This document shows, piece after piece, positions 1-6,599 of a stretch of 8,026 nt of DNA. The stretch spans positions 1-8,026 of the forward strand of contig JABGRG010000145.1 of NCBI GenBank assembly GCA_018648445.1. Reading direction: 5' to 3'. The notes beneath the pieces are model-generated. The model made no database searches. It was not told where the DNA came from and saw nothing but the letters and a program-made list of their open reading frames with translations. Position numbers and translations under genes: made by a program. The stretch is from Rhodospirillales bacterium (GTDB taxonomy: Bacteria; Pseudomonadota; Alphaproteobacteria; Rhodospirillales_A; JACZKS01). Position 1 is the stretch's first letter; every line of letters begins with the position of its first letter.

Positions 1-798
1 GTCTTCTGTGTTGCGCCAGTATTGCCAGTAGTCGTAGGCGGACAGCATTTCCTCGTTCAGCCACACGGCTCCGACCGCCGATTTGCCCATTTTCGCGCCC
101 GACGAGGTTTGCAGCAGCGGCGTCGTCAAGCCATACAGCGCCATCCCGTCAACCTTGCGCGCCAGTTCCACACCGGTGACGATGTTCCCCCACTGATCCG
201 AGCCGCCCATCTGCAGAACGCAGTTGTTTCGCCGCCCCAGCTCCAGAAAATCATAAGCCTGAAAAATCATGTAGTTGAATTCCAGGAACGTCAGCGGATC
301 TTCGCGCTCAAGCCGCAACTTGACACTTTCCATGCTCAACATGCGATTGACCGAAAAATGCCGTCCGTAATCACGCAGGAACGGGATGTACTCCAGCGTG
401 CCCAGCCAATCGGCGTTGTTGACCATCATGGCGTCGGTGGGCCCGTCACCGAATTTCAGGAACTTGGTGAAAACCTTCTTGATGCCCGCCATGTTCTCGG
501 CGATTTTTTCCTCGGTCAAAAGCGGCCGACTTTCGTCCTTGCCGGAAGGATCGCCCACCTTCGTCGTTCCGCCGCCCATGAGCACAATGGGCTTGTGTCC
601 GGTTTGCTGAAGACGCCTGAGCAACATGATCGGAAGCAGGCTTCCCGCGTGCAGGCTGGGCGCGGTGCAATCGAACCCGATATATGCCGAAACGACACCT
701 TCCGCCGCCAGGGCGTCAAGCCCTTCCAGATCGGTGCACTGATGCATGTAGCCGCGTTCCATCACGGCGCGCAGGAATTCCGAGCGATAGGTCGTCAT
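1..798 (-). CDS. tyrS: tyrosyl-tRNA synthetase, C-terminal part missing
   Basis: This is a cytoplasmic class I aminoacyl-tRNA synthetase that charges tRNA-Tyr with tyrosine using ATP. Reading leftward, 266 codons are present and the frame runs off the left edge. The lost part should be the end of the catalytic domain's C-terminal region and the S4-like RNA-binding domain. Visible family marks are Y39[14 protein letters not shown] (HIGH-type signature as HAGS, residues 50-53), [12 protein letters not shown] near 76-87, the tyrosine-pocket stretch [18 protein letters not shown], and the KMSKS-type loop KMGKS at 236-240. The ATG at 798 gives the family-like N-terminus [17 protein letters not shown]. 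An in-frame ATG at 819 would add seven residues. Neither start has a clear Shine-Dalgarno. The gene is divergent from the stress-protein gene across a 260-bp gap. Identification is near certain; the exact start is less so. Confidence 0.96.
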   Translation of the reverse strand, partial: MTTYRSEFLRAVMERGYMHQCTDLEGLDALAAEGVVSAYIGFDCTAPSLHAGSLLPIMLLRRLQQTGHKPIVLMGGGTTKVGDPSGKDESRPLLTEEKIAENMAGIKKVFTKFLKFGDGPTDAMMVNNADWLGTLEYIPFLRDYGRHFSVNRMLSMESVKLRLEREDPLTFLEFNYMIFQAYDFLELGRRNNCVLQMGGSDQWGNIVTGVELARKVDGMALYGLTTPLLQTSSGAKMGKSAVGAVWLNEEMLSAYDYWQYWRNTED

Positions 799-1057
799 AA
801 CGTCTTGGGTCCGTTTCATTGCGAATTGTGTGAAAGCGCCAGTTCATTAGCTCACCGGCGCGCGGGTTCTTAACATAAACCCCGCCAGCGCACAACGCCG
901 CCAAAATTGCGTTTCCTCATTTCCCGAGCGCCCGAATGAGCGTAAAATAGGAACCCTGTTGAGAACCCTTGACCCGGCCCGCCAATGCGCGCGCCGGTAT
1001 GACGCGTCTGAACGTGCGGTCCTTCTTTTTTCGGGCCATATCAAGGGAGACCCTGTG

Positions 1058-1963
1058 ATGCCCAAACAAGCCAAAACACTGAGCACGCTACGGCGGATAC
1101 TGGTTCCGCTGGACAGCAAGGTCGCCGCCAAATCCAGCATGGAAGCAGCCTTTCAGGTGGCCGGGTGCATGGCCGCCCACGTCAACGTACTGTTGATCGG
1201 CGATGACCCGACCCTGGACGAGGACAAATATCCGCCCAACATCGAAGACCTGCCCCCGCCCACCGGCAGCAGCCGCGTTCGCGGACACGACAAAATCGTC
1301 GAAAGCCGGGCAGCCGAAATCCGCAAGGTGTTTGACGAGTTGTGCGTCCGCCACGGCGTCAAAACCGTGAAACGAAAGGTGCCGCTGAAAAAGGTGTCGG
1401 CGGGCTGGTCGTCCGATCTGGGCGAGCCCGCCAACGTGGTCGCCCGCCAGGGGCGGCGTTCCGACCTGATCGTGCTGGCCAAGCCGACCTCCATCTCGAA
1501 GATGCGCTCAAAAATCCATATCGGCGCGGCGCTGTTTGAAACCGGCCGCCCGGTTCTGGTGGTGCCGCCCAACCCCGCGCCGTCGCTGGGCCGAAAGGTC
1601 GCCATCGCCTGGAACGACAGCGCCGAAGCGTCGCGCGCCGTGGCCGCCGCCATGCGCATCATCAACTGCGCCGACGAGGTGGTCATCCTGACGGCGGAAA
1701 GCGAACGCACGCCGGCGCGTGTCGCCGACGAACTGGCCGAGTATTTGTCCCTGCACGGCATCACCGCCCAATGCAACGTGTTCGCCCACATGGGCGAGAA
1801 ACCGCTGGGCGGAAAGGCGCTGCTGGACGAATGCAAACGCATCGGCGCCGACTTGCTGGTGATGGGCGCCCACAAAGCCCACAACCTGCGCGAAGTCATC
1901 CTGGGAACGGCCACGGAGCAAGTGCTGGAATCGGCGACGATACCCATATTGATGGCAAGGTAA
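1058..1963 (+). CDS. universal stress protein with two UspA domains
   Basis: This 301-residue protein contains two universal-stress-protein (UspA) folds in tandem. Domain 1 spans about residues 11-170 (RRILVPLDSK to RPVLVVPP). Domain 2 spans about 178-301 (GRKVAIAWNDS to TIPILMAR). Such proteins are cytoplasmic and often bind ATP or influence stress survival; no specific substrate can be read here. In domain 2 the usual ATP-loop pattern G-2X-G-9X-G-S/T appears as G270-A-H-K273-9X-G283-T284, so the second glycine is a lysine and nucleotide binding may be altered. The start is the ATG at 1058: AAGGGAGA at 1043-1050 lies seven bases before it, and residue 8 onward matches the family. The frame is open back to 959, but that extension has no ribosome site. 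It faces the exported-protein gene tail to tail, with repeat copy 1 between. Confidence 0.93.
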   Translation: MPKQAKTLSTLRRILVPLDSKVAAKSSMEAAFQVAGCMAAHVNVLLIGDDPTLDEDKYPPNIEDLPPPTGSSRVRGHDKIVESRAAEIRKVFDELCVRHGVKTVKRKVPLKKVSAGWSSDLGEPANVVARQGRRSDLIVLAKPTSISKMRSKIHIGAALFETGRPVLVVPPNPAPSLGRKVAIAWNDSAEASRAVAAAMRIINCADEVVILTAESERTPARVADELAEYLSLHGITAQCNVFAHMGEKPLGGKALLDECKRIGADLLVMGAHKAHNLREVILGTATEQVLESATIPILMAR

Positions 1964-1974
1964 GACGGGGAACG

Positions 1975-2067
1975 GTAAGCCCGAAGCGAAGCGACTGGCG
2001 ACCAAGCGGGAGCGCAGCGAAGCGTGGCGCTTGAACGCGAGAATTTATTGAGAATAACGAGCCCGGA
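1975..2067 (+). repeat. dispersed intergenic repeat, copy 1 (short form)
   Basis: This stretch between two convergent genes matches 2994-3088 in the same orientation. A perfect 21-base block is shared (1998-2018 versus 3029-3049), as is an 11-base block GCTTGAACGCG (2029-2039 versus 3059-3069). Both copies begin with TAAGCCC plus GAGCGAAGC-like words and end near GAGCCCGG. Copy 1 stops there and lacks the two hairpins that follow in copy 2. A small internal stem, AAGCG-TGG-CGCTT, lies at 2020-2032. No protein is encoded. It is probably a degenerate member of a genome-wide repeat family, which is an inference. Confidence 0.8.
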
Positions 2068-2075
2068 ACTTTGGT

Positions 2076-2810
2076 TCAGCGTTTAATGCAGGTGACCCTG
2101 CCGGTGAACCCATAATCCTCCGTTGATCCCGCTTTTGCAGGTGTCACGGATACCAAAGCCATGTCGCCGTGCGCCCGAGGCAAAAAGAAAGCGGCTTTTT
2201 GCCCGGTGGTCATGCGCAATCGGCGCTTGGCAATGGGCTTGCCCCCCTCGTTGGTGCGAACGCTCACCGTTGCGGCGTGGGGCCAGGGGTTTCCAGTGTT
2301 GGCGATCCTCACGGCCGCTGTGCCCGGTTTGCATGCTTCGCTGATCTTGAACGTCTTCTCGGTAGACGGGAGAGCCGCGATTTGATCCTGTTTCGCGGCT
2401 GCGCCAGTGTTTCCGCCGGCAGCGGTCGCGAAATCCGCCAGGCTTTCCGCTGATGGCTCCGCCTGCGCCGCAGCCAAACATTTGGTTACGGCAATCCGCG
2501 CCTTGGTCGCATCAACGTAACGGCGCAAACCCTCGCCCTTGAGTTTAATTCCGCGTTTCCGGATAACAATTGCGCCGCGGCGCGATTGGATATCGACGAT
2601 TTTTTCCAACTGGCGTTGCCATTTCTCCACATAGGGAGTCCAATCGCCCTGGTGCTTGTTGGCGACATATTTTTGGACGCTCTGATGGGAAAGGCCCTGC
2701 CACAGCCGGTGAACCGGATAGTCGGGGCAAGCCGCCCCAACCGCGCCCGAAACCGGCCACGCGACAACGGCGATGACAAGTGCAACGAGATAAGATTTAA
2801 CGGACACCAT
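2076..2810 (-). CDS. exported protein of unknown function, four cysteines
   Basis: I do not recognise the family. The 244-residue product starts at the ATG at 2810, which is preceded by GAGG five bases upstream and opens directly into a signal peptide (VKSYLVALVIAVVAWPVSGAVGAA). Cleavage is likely around residues 26-27, so the protein should be periplasmic or secreted. The sequence before C28 does not fit a lipobox well. Residues 28-112 look helical and basic. Residues 113-150 are a low-complexity Ala-rich linker. Residues 151-244 look like a beta-rich domain with alternating hydrophobic strands. Cysteines at 28, 111, 160 and 241 sit at the edges of the two parts, which would suit one disulfide per domain; this is inference. 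An ATG at 2876 is in frame but would bury the signal peptide 22 residues in. The gene is monocistronic and lies between two direct copies of an intergenic repeat. Confidence 0.8.
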   Translation of the reverse strand: MVSVKSYLVALVIAVVAWPVSGAVGAACPDYPVHRLWQGLSHQSVQKYVANKHQGDWTPYVEKWQRQLEKIVDIQSRRGAIVIRKRGIKLKGEGLRRYVDATKARIAVTKCLAAAQAEPSAESLADFATAAGGNTGAAAKQDQIAALPSTEKTFKISEACKPGTAAVRIANTGNPWPHAATVSVRTNEGGKPIAKRRLRMTTGQKAAFFLPRAHGDMALVSVTPAKAGSTEDYGFTGRVTCIKR

Positions 2811-2887
2811 CGGCACCTCAGCATGGGTGACGGTTTCAAAAAACAAGGGAGCAGGCGAGCATCCCATTTTCGCCAATCATGCTAATC

Positions 2888-2917
2888 AATATATAGTAAA
2901 ATGTTCGTTAAAATCAA
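2888..2917 (-). promoter_or_regulatory. candidate sigma70-type promoter for the exported protein gene
   Basis: Read leftward, TTGATT (2917-2912) and TATATT (2893-2888) are separated by 18 bases. They match 4 of 6 and 5 of 6 consensus positions and lie about 78 bases before the ATG at 2810. The surroundings are much more AT-rich than the flanking genes, which supports a promoter. Confidence 0.4.
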
Positions 2918-2993
2918 TACAAGGACGACGCCTAATTTGGCCGGAGCGATGCGGTTAAATACACACCCGCCGCCCCAACCCCCACCCCTGACC

Positions 2994-3130
2994 GATAAGC
3001 CCGGAGCGAAGCAAAGCGAAGTGACTATGCGACCAAGCGGGAGCGCAGCCTGCGTGGGGCTTGAACGCGGTTCATAAAAGAGCCCGGGCTCCGCCCAGAC
3101 CCGCAAAGGAACACGGTTCCTTTGATCTCG
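2994..3130 (+). repeat. dispersed intergenic repeat, copy 2 (long form with two hairpins)
   Basis: The left half (2994-3088) repeats copy 1 in the same direction. The right half (about 3050-3130) repeats copy 3 (6478-6560) in the opposite direction. Copy 2 therefore links the other two and shows they belong to one family. It contains a GC-rich hairpin at 3080-3102 and a second stem, AAAGGAAC-ACG-GTTCCTTT, at 3105-3123. No coding frame of credible composition crosses it. The remaining intergenic DNA on either side (2941-2993 and 3131-3268) holds nothing further that I can identify. Confidence 0.85.
3076..3102 (-). terminator. intrinsic terminator, leftward, for the kinase operon
   Basis: In the leftward transcript a 10-bp stem forms between GGGTCTGGGC (3102-3093) and GCCCGGGCTC (3089-3080), closed by the loop GGA and including three G-U pairs. 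It is followed at once by TTTT (3079-3076). It lies about 165 bases beyond the kinase stop codon and inside repeat copy 2, so this repeat seems to double as the operon's terminator. The U-run is short, so efficiency is uncertain. Confidence 0.6.
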
Positions 3131-3268
3131 ATGGTTTTGCGGGGGCAACAAATGGGTTACGTCCGCTTATGCAGCTTTTTCTTCGGTTTAGCGCCCCGGA
3201 GCGGTCGAAAATGAAGGGCGGCTAGGAATTCTCTTGCTAGCCAGAAGCGGTTGTTGGGATATGAGATC

Positions 3269-4873
3269 TCATTGCGCCATCACTGATCCCAGCGTCTCCG
3301 ACAAAGCTTCCCTCGTGTATGGTTTTCCGAGGAGACGGAACCCGGCATCTTTTAGACCGGCCTTTTCCAACATCCCTTCGGCATGACCCGAAACCAAAAT
3401 TACCTTGAGAGCGGGATGCAGACGCACCGCTTCCTCGGCCAGTTCAATGCCGTTTTTACCTCCCGGTAAAACAACGTCGCTGATGAGAAGTTCGATGCTG
3501 TCGTCCTGACGGAGAATGTCGGGAACGGGGGCGGCGCGTTCGGCTTCGATAACCTCGCAGCCAAGAGCCTCGAGAAGCATCACCGTCGATGCACGAACAT
3601 CCGCGTCGTCCTCGACGAGAAGAACCTTGATCGCGAGCTGGGCATCCTTCAGCGTCGTTTGCGCGTCGCTCGTCGAGACGGGTTCATCGGTGGTTGCAGG
3701 AAGCACAAGCCGTACGGTCGTACCCTTGCCAACCTTGCTTTCGATGATCGCAATTCCGCCGGACTGCCGCGTAAAGCCGTACACCATGCTAAGCCCCAAA
3801 CCACTGCCTTCGCCAATTTCTTTGGTCGTGAAGAATGGCTCGAAGGCATGACCAAGGTTTTCCCCGGACATCCCACAGCCGGTGTCGGTAACGGCGATTT
3901 CAACGTAGTCACCCGACGAAAGAACGTCGGTTTCAAACGGAACGTCCGTACCAAAATATCGTTGGCCTACGGCCACCGTTAGGGTGCCACCTTTCGGCAT
4001 CGCCGCCCTGGCATTAATAGCGAGATTGAGAAGCGCATTCGTCAGGCCGTTCTCATCCACCATGATATTTGCGACGCCGTCTGCGAATTCAGTCTTGACT
4101 GAAATATCTTCGCCCAGGGTTCGTGCCAAAAGCGAGGACATCCCGTCGACTAACGAACGAGCGTCGAGGTTTTCCGGATTAAGGGTTTGTTTGCGCGAAA
4201 AGGCCAAAAGCTGCTGTGTCAGCCTCGCGCCACGATGTCCGGCACGGAGGGCACCGTTCACAAGTTCATCCGCCTTGGACCCTTCAGGGATCGTGTTCTT
4301 GGCTATTTCCAGATTGCCCTGAACGATCTGCAGAAGATTGTTGAAATCGTGGGCGACACCGCCCGTTAACAGACCCACGGTTTCCATTTTCTGGGCCTGG
4401 AGCAACTGGCTCTCCATGGCCTTGCGCTTGGAGATGTCACGCAAAAAGCAAAAGATTATACCGCCCTCAATCTCGACATAGCTAATACTCACTTCGACAT
4501 CCCAAGCTTCGCCGCTCTTCGTTCGGTGCTGAGATATAAACAGTTCGCTGCCCGACAGCTGTAAACGCTGTATCCGGGCGGCCACCAATACTTCGTCATC
4601 ATGTATATCTAGGTCTGGAACCTTCATAGAAAGGAGTTCTGCACGGTTGTAGCCGGAACGCAGCACATAAGCATTGTTAACCTCGATCAATCGCCCGGTC
4701 CCGTCGGTGACCCAAAAACCATCGTACGCCGTGGCAACCACCGAGCGGTATCGCTCTTCCGAAAGAAGGAGTTTTTCCATCGACTGATGCAGATTAGCCT
4801 GCATCCTATTGACGGCAGACGTCACATCGTCCAATTCATCTTGACCGCCGTCGCGGGACGCCCGCCTTTCCAA
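3269..4873 (-). CDS. hybrid histidine kinase, PAS-kinase-receiver part
   Basis: This frame, open from about 4880, holds the cytoplasmic half. Positions here count the TTG at 4873 as residue 1. A PAS domain lies at about 40-150 and ends FCFLRDISKR. The HisKA H-box is GGVAHDFNNLL with the phosphorylated histidine at H175. The HATPase_c domain has N-box NALLNLAINARAAMP, G1 DTGCGM, F-box FEPFFTTK and G2 GEGSGLGLSMVYGF. A receiver domain at about 415-534 has acidic E421-D422-D423, phospho-acceptor D466 and K517. The HDFNN type of H-box is common in PAS hybrid kinases. No separate response regulator is adjacent, so the attached receiver may act as a relay or a phosphate sink. No ribosome binding site precedes the TTG; the fragment probably has no start of its own and depends on the upstream frame. 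Confidence 0.9.
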   Translation of the reverse strand: MERRASRDGGQDELDDVTSAVNRMQANLHQSMEKLLLSEERYRSVVATAYDGFWVTDGTGRLIEVNNAYVLRSGYNRAELLSMKVPDLDIHDDEVLVAARIQRLQLSGSELFISQHRTKSGEAWDVEVSISYVEIEGGIIFCFLRDISKRKAMESQLLQAQKMETVGLLTGGVAHDFNNLLQIVQGNLEIAKNTIPEGSKADELVNGALRAGHRGARLTQQLLAFSRKQTLNPENLDARSLVDGMSSLLARTLGEDISVKTEFADGVANIMVDENGLTNALLNLAINARAAMPKGGTLTVAVGQRYFGTDVPFETDVLSSGDYVEIAVTDTGCGMSGENLGHAFEPFFTTKEIGEGSGLGLSMVYGFTRQSGGIAIIESKVGKGTTVRLVLPATTDEPVSTSDAQTTLKDAQLAIKVLLVEDDADVRASTVMLLEALGCEVIEAERAAPVPDILRQDDSIELLISDVVLPGGKNGIELAEEAVRLHPALKVILVSGHAEGMLEKAGLKDAGFRLLGKPYTREALSETLGSVMAQ

Positions 4874-5481
4874 GAGCAGCGGGGGGGCTGCCGCCGGATG
4901 TCGGTATTCTTGACGTGTTCTGCCAGCTTGCGTAAATGGCGGGTCACCAGATATTGGAACAGTAGGAACATGAAAACGGCGACCAGAAAGGTCTTAACGC
5001 CGTTGCTGAGCAGGATTACGAGGGCCTTGTTCCAAAGCCGCGCGTAGATGCCTTCGAGACTGGCCACCACTTGCAGGTTCCCGATCAAAACTCGTTCGCC
5101 GTAATAGTCATATTTCATGGGTTGTTCGACGGTCACCACGTAGCGCGAGTTACGAGTGCCAGCAGACCATTTGGCCTCGCCGTCTACGGAAATTCCCAGG
5201 TACTCAATATCCGGCAGGCGCGCCAGTCCCTCCAGTTGCAAGATGACCTGGGTATCGTTGGAAACCCATACGCTGTTGGTGAGGCTGCCTAAATGGTTGT
5301 CCTGAATTTGCAGCATCGTCTGGTTGATGTTGTCGACGTCGTGTTCGTATTCCAGATACAGTTGAAAACTGGTGGCGACGAAGGTGATCAACGAGCTACA
5401 AAGAACCACCCAAAAAATCAAACGGCGGGCGATGCTGCTGCCGGGGCCGCTTTTTATTCGTGCCGATTGCGGTTCAAGCAT
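4822..5481 (-). CDS. hybrid histidine kinase, N-terminal sensor part
   Basis: This 219-residue frame encodes the sensor half. A first membrane helix lies at about 21-43 (LIFWVVLCSSLITFVATSF), a periplasmic loop of about 105 residues at 44-150 (including LQLEGLARLPDIEYLGISV), and a second helix at about 153-179. A short juxtamembrane stretch, RHLRKLAEHVKNTDIRRQPP, follows to residue 200. After residue 200 the frame runs into 19 residues of out-of-frame sequence and stops. The ATG at 5481 lies three bases after the stop of the substrate-binding protein gene, so the two are almost certainly co-transcribed and perhaps translationally coupled. The loop is the likely docking or ligand-sensing site for that neighbour. 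I cannot assign the loop to a named sensor family with confidence. Confidence 0.85.
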   Translation of the reverse strand: MLEPQSARIKSGPGSSIARRLIFWVVLCSSLITFVATSFQLYLEYEHDVDNINQTMLQIQDNHLGSLTNSVWVSNDTQVILQLEGLARLPDIEYLGISVDGEAKWSAGTRNSRYVVTVEQPMKYDYYGERVLIGNLQVVASLEGIYARLWNKALVILLSNGVKTFLVAVFMFLLFQYLVTRHLRKLAEHVKNTDIRRQPPRCSWKGGRPATAVKMNWTM

Positions 5482-5484
5482 TTG

Positions 5485-6231
5485 TTATTCGCCTGCCGTC
5501 AAGGGCTCAAGGGTCCGGCCCAAAATTTGTTTGAACGTTCCGTCCGCCTTCATTGTTTTCAATGTCGCAGCCATATCGGCAACAAGGTTTTGGCGTCCTG
5601 CGTGAACATAGGGATACATGGCACGAGTCGCCAGCGGTGGACCGAGCACCTTTATGTTTGAAATTCCGAGTTGCCGGGCCATGGACAGCCCTTGCCATTT
5701 TTCGTAAATCACCGTATCGGCACGACCTTTCGCGAGCAATAGGAACAGTTGGCGAGCATCGTCCACTTTTACCAGAGAACGGGTCTCGGTCACGTTGATT
5801 TCAAGAATCTTCCATCCGGTAATAATTCCGACGTTGTAGGGGCGCAGGCTCGACCAGTCGGTAGCCGCAAATTCCAGGCCGGCAGTAAAGGCGACGAAAT
5901 CGATGTCAATCACCTTCTCCGGCACTTGGATTATGTTGGGGTAAACTCTTGAAAGGCCTTTGACTCGCGGAGTGGTGACGTCGTCAATCCCCGTATTGAG
6001 GTTGATCATTGATCGCTCGGCGCCAGTCTTGCGCCGGATCGGGGTGAGACCCATTCGGCGGAACAGTTCGAAGTAGACCCGGTCGAAATACCCCGTACCA
6101 TCAGCGGTGGTCAGCGGCGGCTCTGAGGTGCTGGCAACCTTGATGGTGTCGGCGCAAGAGGCCGGAGCCGGGAATACGGCCAAAGCCCCGACGGCAGCCA
6201 CCATGAATAGAACCTCTATGCGAAGCTTCAT
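5485..6231 (-). CDS. periplasmic substrate-binding protein (SBP_bac_3-like)
   Basis: This is an extracellular solute-binding protein of the type that binds amino acids or similar small molecules in the periplasm. It has 248 residues if translated from the ATG at 6231. A clear signal peptide (MKLRIEVLFMVAAVGALAVF) has a likely cut after PAPASCA at residue 27. The mature part starts DTIKVASTSEPPLT and continues with a typical lobe arrangement: GYFDRVYFELFRRMG, then a hinge-like VGIITGWKILEIN, then KGRADTVIYEKWQGL. The length fits the family. ATG 6231 has GAGGA six bases upstream. ATG 6252 (seven residues longer) also has a good GGAGAGG site, so the start is ambiguous. No ABC permease or ATPase is nearby and a sensor kinase follows after three bases. 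The protein is therefore more likely a ligand sensor feeding the kinase than an importer component; this is inference. Confidence 0.88.
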   Translation of the reverse strand: MKLRIEVLFMVAAVGALAVFPAPASCADTIKVASTSEPPLTTADGTGYFDRVYFELFRRMGLTPIRRKTGAERSMINLNTGIDDVTTPRVKGLSRVYPNIIQVPEKVIDIDFVAFTAGLEFAATDWSSLRPYNVGIITGWKILEINVTETRSLVKVDDARQLFLLLAKGRADTVIYEKWQGLSMARQLGISNIKVLGPPLATRAMYPYVHAGRQNLVADMAATLKTMKADGTFKQILGRTLEPLTAGE

Positions 6232-6306
6232 CCGCATTCCTCGAAACGGCATATGACCTCTCCCCACTAAACCGACATTTCCCAGATAGCCTTCAAACCG
6301 ATGGTC

Positions 6307-6335
6307 ATCGTATCAAAACAGAATCGCAGTTGTAA
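6307..6335 (-). promoter_or_regulatory. possible promoter for the substrate-binding protein/kinase operon
   Basis: Leftward, TTACAA (6335-6330) and TACGAT (6312-6307) are 17 bases apart and lie about 55-75 bases before the two candidate starts. The match is modest. A second option is TTGGCG-16-TACAAC a little further upstream. A GANTC site (6321-6325) falls in the spacer. An 11-base inverted repeat AATTCCGAATT at 6373-6383 is a possible operator, unproven. Confidence 0.22.
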
Positions 6336-6420
6336 TGGCCTTCACTTCAACGCCAATAACCATTCGTTCAAAAATTCCGAATTGGGTCAGGAGCGGTCGT
6401 AACCCGCAGCCCCCAAAATA

Positions 6421-6445
6421 GTCCGCCATACGGCGCAGAGCGGAC
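6421..6445. other. small inverted repeat in the 6253-6477 intergenic stretch
   Basis: GTCCGC (6421-6426) and GCGGAC (6440-6445) are inverted around a 13-base centre, which itself contains GCC/GGC. Apart from this and the promoter candidate, I see no gene or RNA in 6253-6477. The role is unknown; it may be part of a second short intergenic repeat type. Confidence 0.3.
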
Positions 6446-6477
6446 ATCGATTTTGAGGGAAAACCGGGAAAAACGCG

Positions 6478-6560
6478 GATCAAAGGGACGCGTCCCTTAG
6501 CGGGTCTGGGCAGAGCCCGGTCACGTTCTTCCGATTGCGTTCACGCTCTACGCAGGCTAG
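6478..6560 (-). repeat. dispersed intergenic repeat, copy 3 (inverted relative to copy 2)
   Basis: This aligns along its length with the reverse complement of about 3050-3130. It shares GATCAAAGG, the 10-base GCGGGTCTGG core plus GC(A/G)GAGCCCGG, GCGTTCA and ACGCAGGCT. The first hairpin is a perfect 16-base palindrome here (AAGGGACG/CGTCCCTT, 6483-6498). The second stem is imperfect and has no T-run, so terminator activity is doubtful. The copy ends four bases before the -35 element of the rightward promoter at 6564. Confidence 0.8.
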
Positions 6561-6563
6561 AGG

Positions 6564-6592
6564 TTGACCTTTGGCATAAATTAGGATATATT
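6564..6592 (+). promoter_or_regulatory. sigma70-type promoter upstream of ctrA (distal)
   Basis: TTGACC (6564-6569), a 17-base spacer, and TATATT (6587-6592) match 5 of 6 consensus positions at each element with ideal spacing. This is the best promoter in the window. Transcription should begin near 6599 and run rightward, giving either a leader of about 310 bases for ctrA or a separate small RNA. No small reading frame with a ribosome site is evident downstream before ctrA. Confidence 0.55.
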
Positions 6593-6599
6593 TCCGATA

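Larger units (their letters stand above)
3269..5481 (-). pseudogene. hybrid sensor histidine kinase with a frameshift (reconstructed full length)
   Basis: Two overlapping frames on the same strand together make one ordinary hybrid kinase of about 737 residues. The order is membrane segment, periplasmic loop, membrane segment, HAMP-like linker, PAS, HisKA, HATPase_c, receiver. The break is in the linker at a run of seven C in the coding strand (G at 4881-4887). Adding one base there joins ...KNTDIRRQPP to LLLERRASRDGG... in frame and restores the linker, so a one-base deletion explains the split. A sequencing error in a homopolymer, a real inactivating mutation, a phase-variable tract or slippage during expression cannot be told apart from the sequence. 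Apart from this point the whole coding region is intact, with all kinase motifs present. That argues for a recent change or an error rather than a decayed gene. Confidence 0.75.

Noticed and set aside
22..873. A 283-codon open frame on the plus strand.
   Set aside because: It lies antisense to tyrS, whose product is unmistakable. The antisense product has no recognisable motif and has the Arg/His-rich composition typical of a shadow frame.
959..1057. An N-terminal extension of the stress protein by 33 residues.
   Set aside because: The extension does not resemble the family, and the ribosome site AAGGGAGA fits the ATG at 1058.
1153..1947. A 264-codon open frame on the minus strand.
   Set aside because: It is the complement of the stress-protein gene, which has a good ribosome site and clear family match. 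The antisense protein is Ser/Arg/Thr-rich with no domain.
1975..3130. An insertion sequence or composite transposon bounded by the repeats.
   Set aside because: No transposase, terminal inverted repeats or target-site duplication were seen. The enclosed gene encodes an exported protein.
2882..3151. An 89-codon minus-strand frame across the intergenic repeat.
   Set aside because: It runs through repeat copy 2 and the promoter region, has no ribosome site, and its composition follows the repeat.
3261..3272. The 12-base palindrome ATGAGATCTCAT overlapping the kinase stop codon.
   Set aside because: It has no loop and no T-run in either direction, so it is not a terminator. A palindrome of this length in an AT-rich spot may be chance.
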